From Blastocatellia bacterium AA13 (lineage in GTDB: Bacteria > Acidobacteriota > Blastocatellia > UBA7656): DNA of 64,000 nucleotides. This document shows positions 25,508 to 34,549 of this stretch, piece after piece. The notes beneath the pieces were generated by a model. The model saw nothing but the letters and a program-made list of their open reading frames with translations, was not told where the DNA came from and searched no databases. Position numbers and translations under genes: made by a program. The stretch's first letter is position 1; every line of letters begins with the position of its first letter. The DNA is taken from NCBI GenBank assembly GCA_003222245.1, contig QHVH01000013.1, positions 1-64,000 on the forward strand, written 5' to 3'.

Positions 25508-28500
25508 TTAGAAGTTAATACCGAGCTGAATCACCATGTTTCTCGCGTCGAATGTTGAACGGATCACGCCGAAATTGGCTTGATCGAAGTTGAAGCTTCC
25601 GACCGCGAAATTGACGTTGTTGAAGGCATTCAAGAAGTTCACTTTGAGCTCGACCTTGGTTCGCTCTCCGATATTCGTGCGCTTCAGAATGCTGATATCG
25701 GTCTGGAAGTAATTCGGTCCCGTAAGAGCATTGCGCGGGAAGTTACCGAACGTTCCAGGGGCCGGTGAACCAAGAAGGCCTTCCTTGAGGGTTATCGTCG
25801 TGGCTTTCCCGGTATTGAGATCACGCTGAATATTCAACAGCGCCGGGTTGATGAAGAACACGCCATCGCCGGTCTTGAAGATGCCTATGTTCTTCTTGAA
25901 CTCCTCGAAGCTGATGCCCACAAGCTCCGCGGGATTCAGGCCTGCGTTGGCGCTGTTGAACGTGGAGCGGTTCGAGTAGATCGTCAGCGGAGACCCGCTC
26001 TGCCAGGTGATGATGCTGCCGACCTGCCATCCCTCTATCACCTTTCTAAGCGGTGCGTATGCATTGCTCAGGAAGGTTTTGCCTTTGCCGAATGGAAGCT
26101 CGTAGATGAAGTTAGAGACAAACCGGTGCGTCTGGTCGAAGTTGGCGCGGTGCTTGTCTATTCCCAGCGCGCGCAGAGTTCTGAACGACTCGAGCGTGCT
26201 CTGTCCGCCTTCGCTGTCGGTCAGCGCTTTGCTGAACGTGTAGTTCGACTGGAAATAAAGACCTCGCGAGAATCTTCTCCTTATCTCGACCTGGAACGAG
26301 TTGTAGTTCGAGAACGAGGAATTGGCTAGTAGATTCGCGAACGCCGCATTCGGATTGGCGACGAAGAAATTCGCCGGAAGCTTCGTTCGGTTTCCAGCGA
26401 ACGTTGAGCTGAACGCGAGCGACGACGCCATTGCGCCGACGTTGTTCTGCAGGAGGTTATTGATGAACGTCGAATTGGCGAAGCCCGTGGCCGCCGACAA
26501 TCCCGAGAAGAGAGTGCTGAAGATCGGCAGCGGCGCCCTACCCGCTCCGACCGGCGAGAAGCTGCTTCCTCCGCTTGCCGCCAGGTTCTTCTGGGCAGCC
26601 ATGAACTCGTTTAGGAAACCGTTCTCGAAGATATTGACTTCGTTCAGGTTGAACGCACGATACTGCTTGATCGCATGGTTTCCGACATATCGAAGCTCGA
26701 TCGCGGTGTTGCTTGCGATCTCGCGCTCGATACCAAACGACCACTGTTGAACGTAAGGCGTCCGTAGATGCGGATCGAACGTCCAGAGCCCGTTGTTGAA
26801 GTTCTTCTGGAAGTTCTCGGCGTCCGTGATCGGTATCTTGAACGTCGGAACTGCGATTGGGACTCCAGCCGAGCTCAGCACGCCGGTCGGCGTATTATTC
26901 GCCGCAACTTGAATCAGCCCCGGATTCGTTGTTCCCGTACCCAAAGCGTTAGTGACGATAGTGCCGCCGTCGTGCAGATAGCTAATCGAGAAGCCGCCGC
27001 GGATAGAGCTCTTCCCTTCGGGCCCAAAGAGCCAGCGAATCGGCCCGTGCTCGAAGTTCGGTGAATATGCAAATCCGATGAACGGCGCGAAATTGTTCCA
27101 GTCGTTTCCGTACAGCTTCTTGTCCGTATTGCCGCTAACGAAATCGAGCGAGGTCGGCCCGGTTCCTTTGAGCACGCCTGGATTGAACAGCCCCTGGATT
27201 CCCGATGGGCCAAGCAGCCCCTCTATGCCGTTGGTCGGCTGGATCGCAAGACCGTTCAGCACGACAGGAACTCCTTCGAACTCCCAGCGGACCCCGAAAC
27301 TGAGCGTGAGGTTCCGCTTCATGCGCCACGAATCCTGCCAGTAACCGCTGAAGTCACGCTGTCGAATCGGTCTGTCCCGAGTGGCTCCCGGTACGAAGCC
27401 GGAAGTCGGGCTCGTCACATTGAATGTCTGCGAGGCGGTTCCGAGCAGTCCAACAAGATCGTTGTAAATCGCGCGAGCGCGATTTGCGATCGCCGTGCCC
27501 GTTGCGCCCGCCGGCAATTGCGGGAACTGCGTATTCAGAATGCCGTTGGCATTCAATGTATTCGTTCCGATTGCAATCGTCTCCTGGGTGCCGGCATCGT
27601 TGAAGTTCAGGTAAGTAATCGACTGCGTGTCGATTCCCATTCTCATCGTGTGAGTTCCCTTTATCAGAGAAAAGTTGTCGATGAACTGGTATACCGTTGT
27701 GTTGCGTCCCTGCGACAGGAAAGTGTTCTCGAAGTTGCTGACCGAGGAAAGCCCAATAAAAAATGGGCTGCTCGGAGGAGATTCGCGGAGAAAACCTACT
27801 GGCGCGCGTTGATGCCCGAAACGAACTTCATTTGTGGCCCTGCCGCCGAAAGTCGAGTTGATCGCCAGCGCCGTAAGCCAGCGGGTGGATTCCTGCGTGC
27901 CATTTACGCCCCCTGGAAATGGAGATTCAAGTCCGTTGAACGTGTCCGGCGTGGTGAGGAAGTGAGCCCGATGAAGCACAAATTCAAGCTTGTGCGAACC
28001 GAGACGCGAGCTGTCGAACAACTTTTGATCAACACGGACGTCGATCTTGTCGTTCGGGTCGCTGCCGGATACGTTGAAGCTCGATCCCGCCGTATTGAAG
28101 CCGTCGCCGAGCAGCGAGTTATTTGGCAAAGGCATCGCGTTGATTTCCGACGTGGTGAGCGGATTCAGAGCGTGAAAGTTTCCGAGTGAAAGCAGGTTAA
28201 CCGTTTGCAATTGTCCGTTGGCGCCGACATAGCGGAAAATGCCTTGCCTTGCCTGGTCCGTCAGCACCGTGCGATTCCTGGTCACCGAAAAGGGCTCGCG
28301 GAAACCTTCATAGGAGAAGAACCAGAAGCTGCGGTTTCGTCCGTCGTATACCTTTGGAATAACAACCGGCCCACTGAGTGTGAAGCCGAAGAAGTTCTGG
28401 CGCTCTATCGGCTTCTGAACGCCGGTCGCGTTGTTGAAGAACGGCGTTGCGTTCAGAGCGTCGTTTCGAAACGACCAGAACGAACTGCCGTGCAGCGAAT

Positions 28501-29230
28501 TGGTTCCCGATGGAGTCACAAGCCGCACTTGCGCGACACCACGGCCCGCATCTGAGCCGACGGTACCGACGGTGACGCTGAACTCGCTTGTAGAGTTGAT
28601 CGACGGCGAAGTGAGCGCGAAGAACGAATCAGTCTTGACGAAATTGTCCATCGCGTTGATGCCGTCTTGAGTTATGTTCGTCGCGCTGCCTCGAAGGCCG
28701 CCGACTGTAGCCGTTCTTGTATTGGATCCGTTAACGGCTATTCCAGCCTGCAGTCTGGCGAGATCAACAGGATTCCGGCCCGGAAGCGGCAGGTCCTGAA
28801 CCTGCTTTGGATTGATCGTGTTCGAGAGAACGGGGCTGGTGGTGTTAACCACCTCTTGCGAACCCGCCGTAACCGTGACCGATTCGCTCACCGCGCCCAC
28901 CTCGAGAGTCACGTGAACTTTTGAAGGCGTGGAGACGTCGATTATTACCTCGCTGATCTCCGACCTCTTAAAGCCCGCCGCCTCCACCATGAGTTTATAG
29001 GTGCCTGGATTCAACGACGGAAAAACGAAGCCTCCCTGCTCACCGCTCGTGGATTTGAATTCCTCGCCGGTGGCTATGTTCTTGACAACGACCGTAGCGG
29101 CGCCGATCGCGGCGCCTGCGCCGTCCGTGACCGAACCGCTCAGGCTCCCTCGTGTAGCCTGGCCCCACGCCGGGATGTACAAACTCAATCCCAGTAGAAG
29201 GGTGAGAAACACTGATGCTGCTTTCTTCAT
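25508..29230 (-). CDS. Oar-like TonB-dependent outer-membrane receptor with carboxypeptidase-regulatory domain
   Basis: A 1240-residue outer-membrane protein. A signal peptide (MKKAASVFLTLLLGLSLYIP, cut near AWGQA) is followed by a CarboxypepD_reg-like beta sandwich (about 27-110: GSLSGSVTDGAGAAIGAATV). A plug-like region follows (about 130-300: LPLPGRNPVDLARLQ and TQDGINAMDNFV), then a large beta barrel ending in the aromatic-type VIQLGINF. This layout is typical of the many Oar-like receptors of acidobacteria, thought to import large or polymeric substrates. ATG at 29230 has GAGGAGG eight bases upstream; the frame stays open 375 bases further but that part is not protein-like. No SusD partner is adjacent. 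The substrate is unknown. Confidence 0.92.
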   Translation of the reverse strand: MKKAASVFLTLLLGLSLYIPAWGQATRGSLSGSVTDGAGAAIGAATVVVKNIATGEEFKSTSGEQGGFVFPSLNPGTYKLMVEAAGFKRSEISEVIIDVSTPSKVHVTLEVGAVSESVTVTAGSQEVVNTTSPVLSNTINPKQVQDLPLPGRNPVDLARLQAGIAVNGSNTRTATVGGLRGSATNITQDGINAMDNFVKTDSFFALTSPSINSTSEFSVTVGTVGSDAGRGVAQVRLVTPSGTNSLHGSSFWSFRNDALNATPFFNNATGVQKPIERQNFFGFTLSGPVVIPKVYDGRNRSFWFFSYEGFREPFSVTRNRTVLTDQARQGIFRYVGANGQLQTVNLLSLGNFHALNPLTTSEINAMPLPNNSLLGDGFNTAGSSFNVSGSDPNDKIDVRVDQKLFDSSRLGSHKLEFVLHRAHFLTTPDTFNGLESPFPGGVNGTQESTRWLTALAINSTFGGRATNEVRFGHQRAPVGFLRESPPSSPFFIGLSSVSNFENTFLSQGRNTTVYQFIDNFSLIKGTHTMRMGIDTQSITYLNFNDAGTQETIAIGTNTLNANGILNTQFPQLPAGATGTAIANRARAIYNDLVGLLGTASQTFNVTSPTSGFVPGATRDRPIRQRDFSGYWQDSWRMKRNLTLSFGVRWEFEGVPVVLNGLAIQPTNGIEGLLGPSGIQGLFNPGVLKGTGPTSLDFVSGNTDKKLYGNDWNNFAPFIGFAYSPNFEHGPIRWLFGPEGKSSIRGGFSISYLHDGGTIVTNALGTGTTNPGLIQVAANNTPTGVLSSAGVPIAVPTFKIPITDAENFQKNFNNGLWTFDPHLRTPYVQQWSFGIEREIASNTAIELRYVGNHAIKQYRAFNLNEVNIFENGFLNEFMAAQKNLAASGGSSFSPVGAGRAPLPIFSTLFSGLSAATGFANSTFINNLLQNNVGAMASSLAFSSTFAGNRTKLPANFFVANPNAAFANLLANSSFSNYNSFQVEIRRRFSRGLYFQSNYTFSKALTDSEGGQSTLESFRTLRALGIDKHRANFDQTHRFVSNFIYELPFGKGKTFLSNAYAPLRKVIEGWQVGSIITWQSGSPLTIYSNRSTFNSANAGLNPAELVGISFEEFKKNIGIFKTGDGVFFINPALLNIQRDLNTGKATTITLKEGLLGSPAPGTFGNFPRNALTGPNYFQTDISILKRTNIGERTKVELKVNFLNAFNNVNFAVGSFNFDQANFGVIRSTFDARNMVIQLGINF

Positions 29231-29926
29231 TTTGATGTCCTCCTCGCGTTCTTCGAAACCCCGTGATATCTCGCCAACCAGCCCAACTAAAAGCAGCGGC
29301 TGAGACGGAAAGATACCATTCGTCAAAAAAGCCGGCCGGAGACCTATGACAGACGAATGAACAACCGACCCCGGCGATAAACCGGAACTGTTTGAACAAA
29401 ATTGCGTTTTAGCCTGCTGTGACGCTAGTTTCAGCAGGGTACCTAGAAGGCGGCCAGCCGCGCGGCTTCGCCTCTCCATGAAAGGGCGCGGTCCGGCGGC
29501 CATATTCGCGCGAGCATCAGAACTGTCTCCGACGAATCGAATCCACGGACTCGCCGGCTGGCTAGTTACCTCAACAGTACTAGGCCGCGTTCTTGTCAGG
29601 GCCAATCCCGACTCTCGATGGGCGAGACTCGGGCTTACTGCTCGGTCGAACTGCTGGCCATTCAGTAGCGCGAATGGCCAGGTATCAAATAGCTATAAAT
29701 CAGCGCTATTCTCGATTCAACGTCATTACTCTGTGGGCACGGAATAAAAAGCATGAAAGCCTGCACTTCCGAAGATGGGCACATTGTAAGCTAGCTTGTG
29801 CTTTAGACCAAGCCGCCAATGACTTATTTTGAAAAAACTTTTTTGACGGGCGAACGCGGCGAATTTATGCTGAAAGGAGCCGCAACGGAGGGTTCCGGTC
29901 AAGAGTTCGCGACAGCAACGCCGTTG
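29231..29926. other. Long intergenic region upstream of the TonB receptor
   Basis: About 700 bases with no convincing gene; the open frames here look like chance. It holds the receptor's ribosome site at the left end and one promoter-like site near the right end. No riboswitch fold that I recognise was seen. Confidence 0.5.
29783..29811 (-). promoter_or_regulatory. Candidate distal promoter for the TonB receptor
   Basis: Minus strand TTGGTC, 17-base spacer, TACAAT. The spacer ends in a 10-base palindrome AAGCTAGCTT that runs into the -10. If used, the receptor mRNA would have a leader of roughly 545 bases. Confidence 0.3.
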
Positions 29927-31306
29927 CTAGCCGCCGCCAAGCACATGGACCTTTTCGACGAGGCTCAAGAGATTTGGTCCACCGTGAATAACCGGCTTGT
30001 CTAATTCCCGCGAGAGGTCATCCAAACATAAGTCGTCCAGAAAAATGCGGCCGGATTTCAAGCAAGCCTGTTCGGGTACTACGACAAAGTCCCCGCGCAG
30101 CAGGTCACGGGCTCTAAGCACATCGCTCCCCGCGAGCAGGCCTCCAACAGTGACTTCAGGACCGAAGAAGTGGTTTTCTAACGCTACTGTGCTCAGCTCC
30201 ATTCCGCATCGCTCGTTGAGCTGCTCTATCAAGCCGCTCAGCACCGGATGAAAAAGCGCTCCAGTCACCACCGTTCCCGCCGCTCTTTTTTTAGGCCGCG
30301 TTTGACTGAGCGTGACGATCCCAGACGGCCTCCGCAAAATTCTTTTCGCCGAAGCCACAAATCGCCTTACCATCCCTACGCCATCTTCGATCTGCGGGTA
30401 GTCACCGTAATGGCGGGCTCCGGGCAGAGGCTTCTTCGCTCTCAGATAAAACTCGTCAGCCAGAAATGCAAAAGTCGAACCTAATGTATCCCGAAACTCC
30501 TGCTGTAGACCTTTGAGCTCCCTAATGAGATCCGCCGCGTATTCATCCGTCACCGGCGTAAGGAGGTCGTGGTAATTGTGCAGCTTCGTGAATACCACAG
30601 GTACGATTGCGACCGAGCTCAATCCGGGATGTAAATTGGAAAGATCAGAAAGTGTTCGCTTCAACACGTCGCCGTCGTTAATAGTCGGGCAGAGCACTAT
30701 CTGAGCGTGAAGCTCTATTCCGTGCTCGACTAAATATCGCATCTTCGCGAGCACGTCGTCGGGCCGTTTTCGTCCAAGCAGATACATCCTTACCTGTGGA
30801 TCGGCGGCGTGAACCGAGATGTATTGGGGCGAGAGCCTTTGCTCCACAATGCGATCCAACTCCATCTTGGAGATCGATGACATCGTCGTGTAGTTGCCGT
30901 GAAGAAACGAGAGCCTGACGTCCTCGTCCTTGAAGAACAGTGATTCGCGTGCGCCTTTTGGATTCTGGTTGCAGAAACAGAAAATGCAATCGTTGGCGCA
31001 TTGGCGGGGCGAGAAATACTCGAAATCTAGGCCCCATATGCCGCCCTCCGGAACCTCGACGTTGAGCCGACTAGTCTTGCCTGACTGCTTGATTACTTGA
31101 AGGATAACGTAATCTTCGGACCCGGCATAAAACTGGAAATCCAGGAAGTCACGCACGCCGCTGCCGTTGACCGTAACTATTCGATCGCCCGGTTCGATGC
31201 CGTATCGATCTCCGAGCCCGAGCGGGTCGACCGCTGTAACCACGGCGCCCTTGCCTTTGGATGATATGTTGATGGGATAAAGGGTCTCAAAAAGTTCGGT
31301 GTACAT
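29927..31306 (-). CDS. DUF512 radical-SAM protein with N-terminal PDZ domain
   Basis: A 459-residue cytoplasmic protein. An N-terminal PDZ-like segment (about 10-80, DPLGLGDRYGIEPGDRIVTVNG) leads into a radical-SAM-like core with cysteines in CANDCIFCFC (about 103-112). The DUF512 C-terminus has GALFHPVLSGLIEQLN and a closing HGGPNL motif. This family occurs in clostridia, cyanobacteria and acidobacteria with no proven reaction. The ATG at 31306 lies 53 bases after the alanine dehydrogenase stop, on the same strand. A TATACT box at 31316-31321 (minus strand) is almost at the start codon. Family assignment is firm; function is unknown. Confidence 0.88.
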   Translation of the reverse strand: MYTELFETLYPINISSKGKGAVVTAVDPLGLGDRYGIEPGDRIVTVNGSGVRDFLDFQFYAGSEDYVILQVIKQSGKTSRLNVEVPEGGIWGLDFEYFSPRQCANDCIFCFCNQNPKGARESLFFKDEDVRLSFLHGNYTTMSSISKMELDRIVEQRLSPQYISVHAADPQVRMYLLGRKRPDDVLAKMRYLVEHGIELHAQIVLCPTINDGDVLKRTLSDLSNLHPGLSSVAIVPVVFTKLHNYHDLLTPVTDEYAADLIRELKGLQQEFRDTLGSTFAFLADEFYLRAKKPLPGARHYGDYPQIEDGVGMVRRFVASAKRILRRPSGIVTLSQTRPKKRAAGTVVTGALFHPVLSGLIEQLNERCGMELSTVALENHFFGPEVTVGGLLAGSDVLRARDLLRGDFVVVPEQACLKSGRIFLDDLCLDDLSRELDKPVIHGGPNLLSLVEKVHVLGGG

Positions 31307-31359
31307 AACCGATCGAGTATAGCAGATCGATCTCGGGACTTTGCGGTATGTCCTATAAA

Positions 31360-32472
31360 CTACATCAACCTGTCTATGGGGCTGTAAGGAAGATCCTGGT
31401 CTTTTGCAACCGCCTCGTAAACAACGCGGCCTTTGTATGTATTGACGCCGTTCTTTAAATGCGCGTCGCTCTTTACCGCCTCCGCGAACCCCTTATTCGC
31501 CAGCTTCAAAACAAAGGGCAGCGTGGCGTTGGTGAGAGCGAAAGTAGAAGTACGCGGAACCGCGCCCGGCATGTTGGTAACTCCATAATGCAGGACGTTT
31601 TCAACATAGAAGGTAGGTTCGCTGTGAGTCGTGGGGTGCGTTGTCTCGATGCAACCGCCTTGATCGACCGCCACGTCGACGATGACAGAACCGCGAGGCA
31701 TGGCGCGAAGCATTTCTCTTGTTACGAGCTTTGGCGCGGCGGCGCCTGGAACCAGCACGGCTCCAACTACGAGATCGGAGTCGGCCACCGACTCGGCGAT
31801 ATTGTAAGGATTTGACGAGAGCGTCCGTATTCGGCTCCCAAAGATGTCGTCGAGTGAGCGAAGCCTTTCAAGGTCTCGATCCACGATAACCACCGTCGCT
31901 CCAAGTCCAACGGCCATCTTGGCCGCGTTTGTTCCGACTACTCCTCCCCCGATAATAGTCACGCGGCCGGGAACAACGCCGGGAACGCCGCCGAGAAGGA
32001 TCCCTCGGCCTCCGTTAATCTTTTCGAGGTAGGTTGCTCCAACTTGAATCGACATTCGGCCCGCGACTTCGCTCATCGGAGTGAGCAAGGGAAGATGGCC
32101 GAGTTGATTCGTTATAGTTTCGTATGCCACGCCGGTTACGCCGCTTGTCAGCAGCGCTTGCGTCAGCTCGCGCGCCGGCGCGAGGTGCAGATAAGTGAGG
32201 AGGATCAATCCGTCGCGGAGCCTCCCATATTCCGATGCAATGGGTTCTTTGACCTTCACGATCATATCGGCCCGCGACCAGACCTCGTCGGCGGTCGATA
32301 TGATGTCGGCGCCCGCTCCGATGTATTCTCTATCCGTAACACCGGACTCTTCTCCGGCCGCGTGTTCCACAAGAACGGTATGACCTGAACTGGTCAATAG
32401 TTTGACGCCGGCAGGAACGAGACCGACCCTGTATTCGTGGTCTTTAACTTCTCTCGGTAAGCCTACAATCAC
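31360..32472 (-). CDS. ald: Alanine dehydrogenase
   Basis: NAD-dependent enzyme interconverting L-alanine with pyruvate and ammonia in the cytoplasm. The 370-residue length is standard. It shows [19 protein letters not shown] at the start (family signature with the substrate-binding Arg), the Rossmann motif [20 protein letters not shown] and [17 protein letters not shown] near the end. It follows the aldehyde dehydrogenase gene by 18 bases on the same strand, so both are likely co-transcribed, suggesting a route that ends in amino-acid turnover. Confidence 0.96.
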   Translation of the reverse strand: MIVGLPREVKDHEYRVGLVPAGVKLLTSSGHTVLVEHAAGEESGVTDREYIGAGADIISTADEVWSRADMIVKVKEPIASEYGRLRDGLILLTYLHLAPARELTQALLTSGVTGVAYETITNQLGHLPLLTPMSEVAGRMSIQVGATYLEKINGGRGILLGGVPGVVPGRVTIIGGGVVGTNAAKMAVGLGATVVIVDRDLERLRSLDDIFGSRIRTLSSNPYNIAESVADSDLVVGAVLVPGAAAPKLVTREMLRAMPRGSVIVDVAVDQGGCIETTHPTTHSEPTFYVENVLHYGVTNMPGAVPRTSTFALTNATLPFVLKLANKGFAEAVKSDAHLKNGVNTYKGRVVYEAVAKDQDLPYSPIDRLM

Positions 32473-32490
32473 TTGCTTATCTATCTCTGC

Positions 32491-33999
32491 TCAATCGATC
32501 TGGGCGCGCTGAAGCTTGCCCGAGTAGTCAACATATATGGCTTTCCATTCCGAGAAGATGTCCAGCACCTGCGTTCCGCCTTCGCGATGTCCGTTGCCGG
32601 TCGCTTTCGTTCCGCCAAACGGCAGGTGAACCTCGGCGCCTATAGTCGAGGCATTCACATAGAAAATGCCCGTGAACATATTGTCCATCGCCTGAAACGC
32701 CCGGTTCACGTCCCGAGTGTAAAGAGATGCCGACAAACCGTATTTAACACCGTTGGCTATCTCAATGGCATGATCCAGGTCCCGGCATTCGATCAGCGAT
32801 ACGACAGGCCCGAATATCTCTTCCTGTGCAATGCGCATCCGCGGCTTAACATCGGCGAATACCGTCGGCTCGATATAATAGCCCCACTTTAGGTCGCCCT
32901 TTTCGGCCCGATGCCCTCCGCACAGTATTTTCGCTCCGTCTTCGTTTTGGCCGATCTGGATGTATCCGAGAATCTTGTCCACCGCATCTTGATTGATTAC
33001 GGGGCCAACATCGCTTTTATCGCTCAGGCCGTTGCCGAGCCTCAGCTTGCCCGCGCGCTCCGCGAGCATAGCGGTGAACTTCTTGGCAATTTTCTTATGC
33101 ACTACAACACGCGAAGCCGCCGTACACCGCTGGCCGGAAGTCCCGAACGCGCCCCATAGAACGCCTTCAAGCGCGAGTTCCAGATCGGCGTCTTCCATAA
33201 TCATTACGACATTTTTGCCGCCCATTTCGAGCGAGCAGATTTTTCCGCTGCGAGCGGCGGACTGGCTGACCGTTCGGCCGACGTCGGTAGATCCGGTGAA
33301 CGAGACGAGCCGAACTCCGGGATGGGTAGCCAGAGCCGCCCCTGCCTCTTCACCATGACCGGAAACAATGTTGATGACTCCAGCGGGAACTCCGGCTTCT
33401 TCGCAAGCCGCCGCCAGATTGTACGTCGACAAGGGCGTATCTTCGGCGGGCTTGATGACCACCGTATTGCCGCAGACAAGGGCGGGCATGATTTTCCAAG
33501 ACGGTATGGCCATCGGGAAGTTCCACGGTGTGATCAAAGCGCAGACTCCGATAGGCTCGCGCGTACACATCGCGAACTTATTTGGGAGCTCGGCCTTTGT
33601 GGTAAAGCCGTGAAGACGCCGTCCTTCACCCGCGACGAAGAACGTCATATCGATAGCTTCCTGCACGTCGCCGCTTGCTTCCTTGAATACCTTACCCATC
33701 TCCCGCGTCATATCGCGGGCGAACTCGCTCTTGCGTTTTATGAGTATTTCTCCGGCTCGAAACAATATCTCCGCGCGCCGCGGCGCTGGAACACGGCGCC
33801 ACTTGGAAAAGGCTTCTGATGCCGCATTCACGGCGGCGTCGACATCCTGTGGAGAAGACGCGGGGAACCTGCCGATTATCTCGCGAGTATCGGCTGGATT
33901 TCGATTTTCTATATATTTATTGGACTCGGGCGAGGTCCATTTGCCGTTGATGTAGTTGCGATATTCCGCGCTCTTGACTCTTGATGCGGGCTTAGCCAT
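32491..33999 (-). CDS. NAD(P)-dependent aldehyde dehydrogenase
   Basis: A 502-residue ALDH-superfamily enzyme oxidising an aldehyde to its acid. Visible: the N-terminal YINGKW entry, the Rossmann region with [14 protein letters not shown] and [11 protein letters not shown], the general-base glutamate in LEMGGKN, the catalytic cysteine in [12 protein letters not shown] and the C-terminal [16 protein letters not shown]. The HREGG tail resembles ALDHs acting on semialdehydes of amino-acid catabolism, but the substrate is not fixed. It begins at the base before the cytochrome gene's stop codon region (stop at 34000) and is followed by ald. Confidence 0.93.
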   Translation of the reverse strand: MAKPASRVKSAEYRNYINGKWTSPESNKYIENRNPADTREIIGRFPASSPQDVDAAVNAASEAFSKWRRVPAPRRAEILFRAGEILIKRKSEFARDMTREMGKVFKEASGDVQEAIDMTFFVAGEGRRLHGFTTKAELPNKFAMCTREPIGVCALITPWNFPMAIPSWKIMPALVCGNTVVIKPAEDTPLSTYNLAAACEEAGVPAGVINIVSGHGEEAGAALATHPGVRLVSFTGSTDVGRTVSQSAARSGKICSLEMGGKNVVMIMEDADLELALEGVLWGAFGTSGQRCTAASRVVVHKKIAKKFTAMLAERAGKLRLGNGLSDKSDVGPVINQDAVDKILGYIQIGQNEDGAKILCGGHRAEKGDLKWGYYIEPTVFADVKPRMRIAQEEIFGPVVSLIECRDLDHAIEIANGVKYGLSASLYTRDVNRAFQAMDNMFTGIFYVNASTIGAEVHLPFGGTKATGNGHREGGTQVLDIFSEWKAIYVDYSGKLQRAQID

Positions 34000-34305
34000 T
34001 TAAAAGGACCCCCTCTGATTCTTTATGGCGAACGCGATTGTCGCGGCCGGCGGCTTATGGCATTTAAAGCAGCTCATTTGATCGGGCGGACGACCCTTTT
34101 TTGGATGCCGTATTCCCATCGGCGCGACCGACGAATCGGGAGCGTGACACGAGAGACAAGTTTCGCGGGGTGTTTCCGCGGTCAGGCCGGTGTGCTCGCC
34201 TCTGGGGGACATTGGAGCCGGCTTTCGCCCGATTGCCGTCAAGAAAATGAATATGCCGAGGACAGCTAACGCAATGGCTGCAAAGATCACATCTTTTCTA
34301 TTCAT
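34000..34305 (-). CDS. Small membrane-anchored dihaem c-type cytochrome
   Basis: A 101-residue protein. An N-terminal hydrophobic helix (about 6-25: VIFAAIALAVLGIFIFLTA), uncleaved or signal-anchor, is followed by two haem c sites, CLSCH and CFKCH, with downstream MGIRH and other histidine or methionine candidates for axial ligands. It probably faces the periplasm and shuttles electrons. ATG at 34305 is preferred; the frame is open to 34374 but the upstream part does not look like protein. It is first in a unit with the aldehyde and alanine dehydrogenases (zero gap), and divergent from argS. Confidence 0.8.
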   Translation of the reverse strand: MNRKDVIFAAIALAVLGIFIFLTAIGRKPAPMSPRGEHTGLTAETPRETCLSCHAPDSSVAPMGIRHPKKGRPPDQMSCFKCHKPPAATIAFAIKNQRGSF

Positions 34306-34449
34306 ATGAGAATTGAGGTTAATCCCCGCCCCACGGTGAGTCCGCTTAGAGGCCGAATCTAACAAAGCGCCCATGGGGTGTCAAGCGAGAGGTCTTGCTA
34401 CCAAGAGCATAGATTTAAACGCATTGACAGGCATTAAAAAACGCCCCGC

Positions 34450-34470
34450 CCCGAGCGATCTTGTCTCGGG
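34450..34470 (+). promoter_or_regulatory. Short hairpin in the argS leader
   Basis: CCCGAG and CTCGGG arms with a 9-base loop, followed by TGTTTTG, 80 bases before the argS ATG. It could be a weak attenuator. TTGACA at 34424-34429 lies upstream but has no matching -10. Confidence 0.25.
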
Positions 34471-34549
34471 TGTTTTGAAAGCGGGAGGCCGGCTGCTAAT
34501 ATTCCGAATTCAAATCCCGCGGGCCCGCACATTCAGTAAAAAGAGAACG

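Noticed and set aside
25508-29230. Many antisense and alternate-frame ORFs inside the TonB receptor
   Set aside because: Expected in a large gene of this base composition; none has its own start signals or domains.
29231-29605. N-terminal extension of the TonB receptor frame
   Set aside because: The extra 125 codons are not protein-like and the signal peptide and strong ribosome site fit the start at 29230.
29819-30004. Plus-strand 61-codon frame overlapping the DUF512 3' end
   Set aside because: No ribosome site, and half of it overlaps the conserved HGGPNL end of the DUF512 gene on the other strand.
34373-34549. N-terminal extension of argS
   Set aside because: The extension lacks the expected ArgRS start and spans the intergenic promoter region; MSIQETL at 34550 is the natural start.
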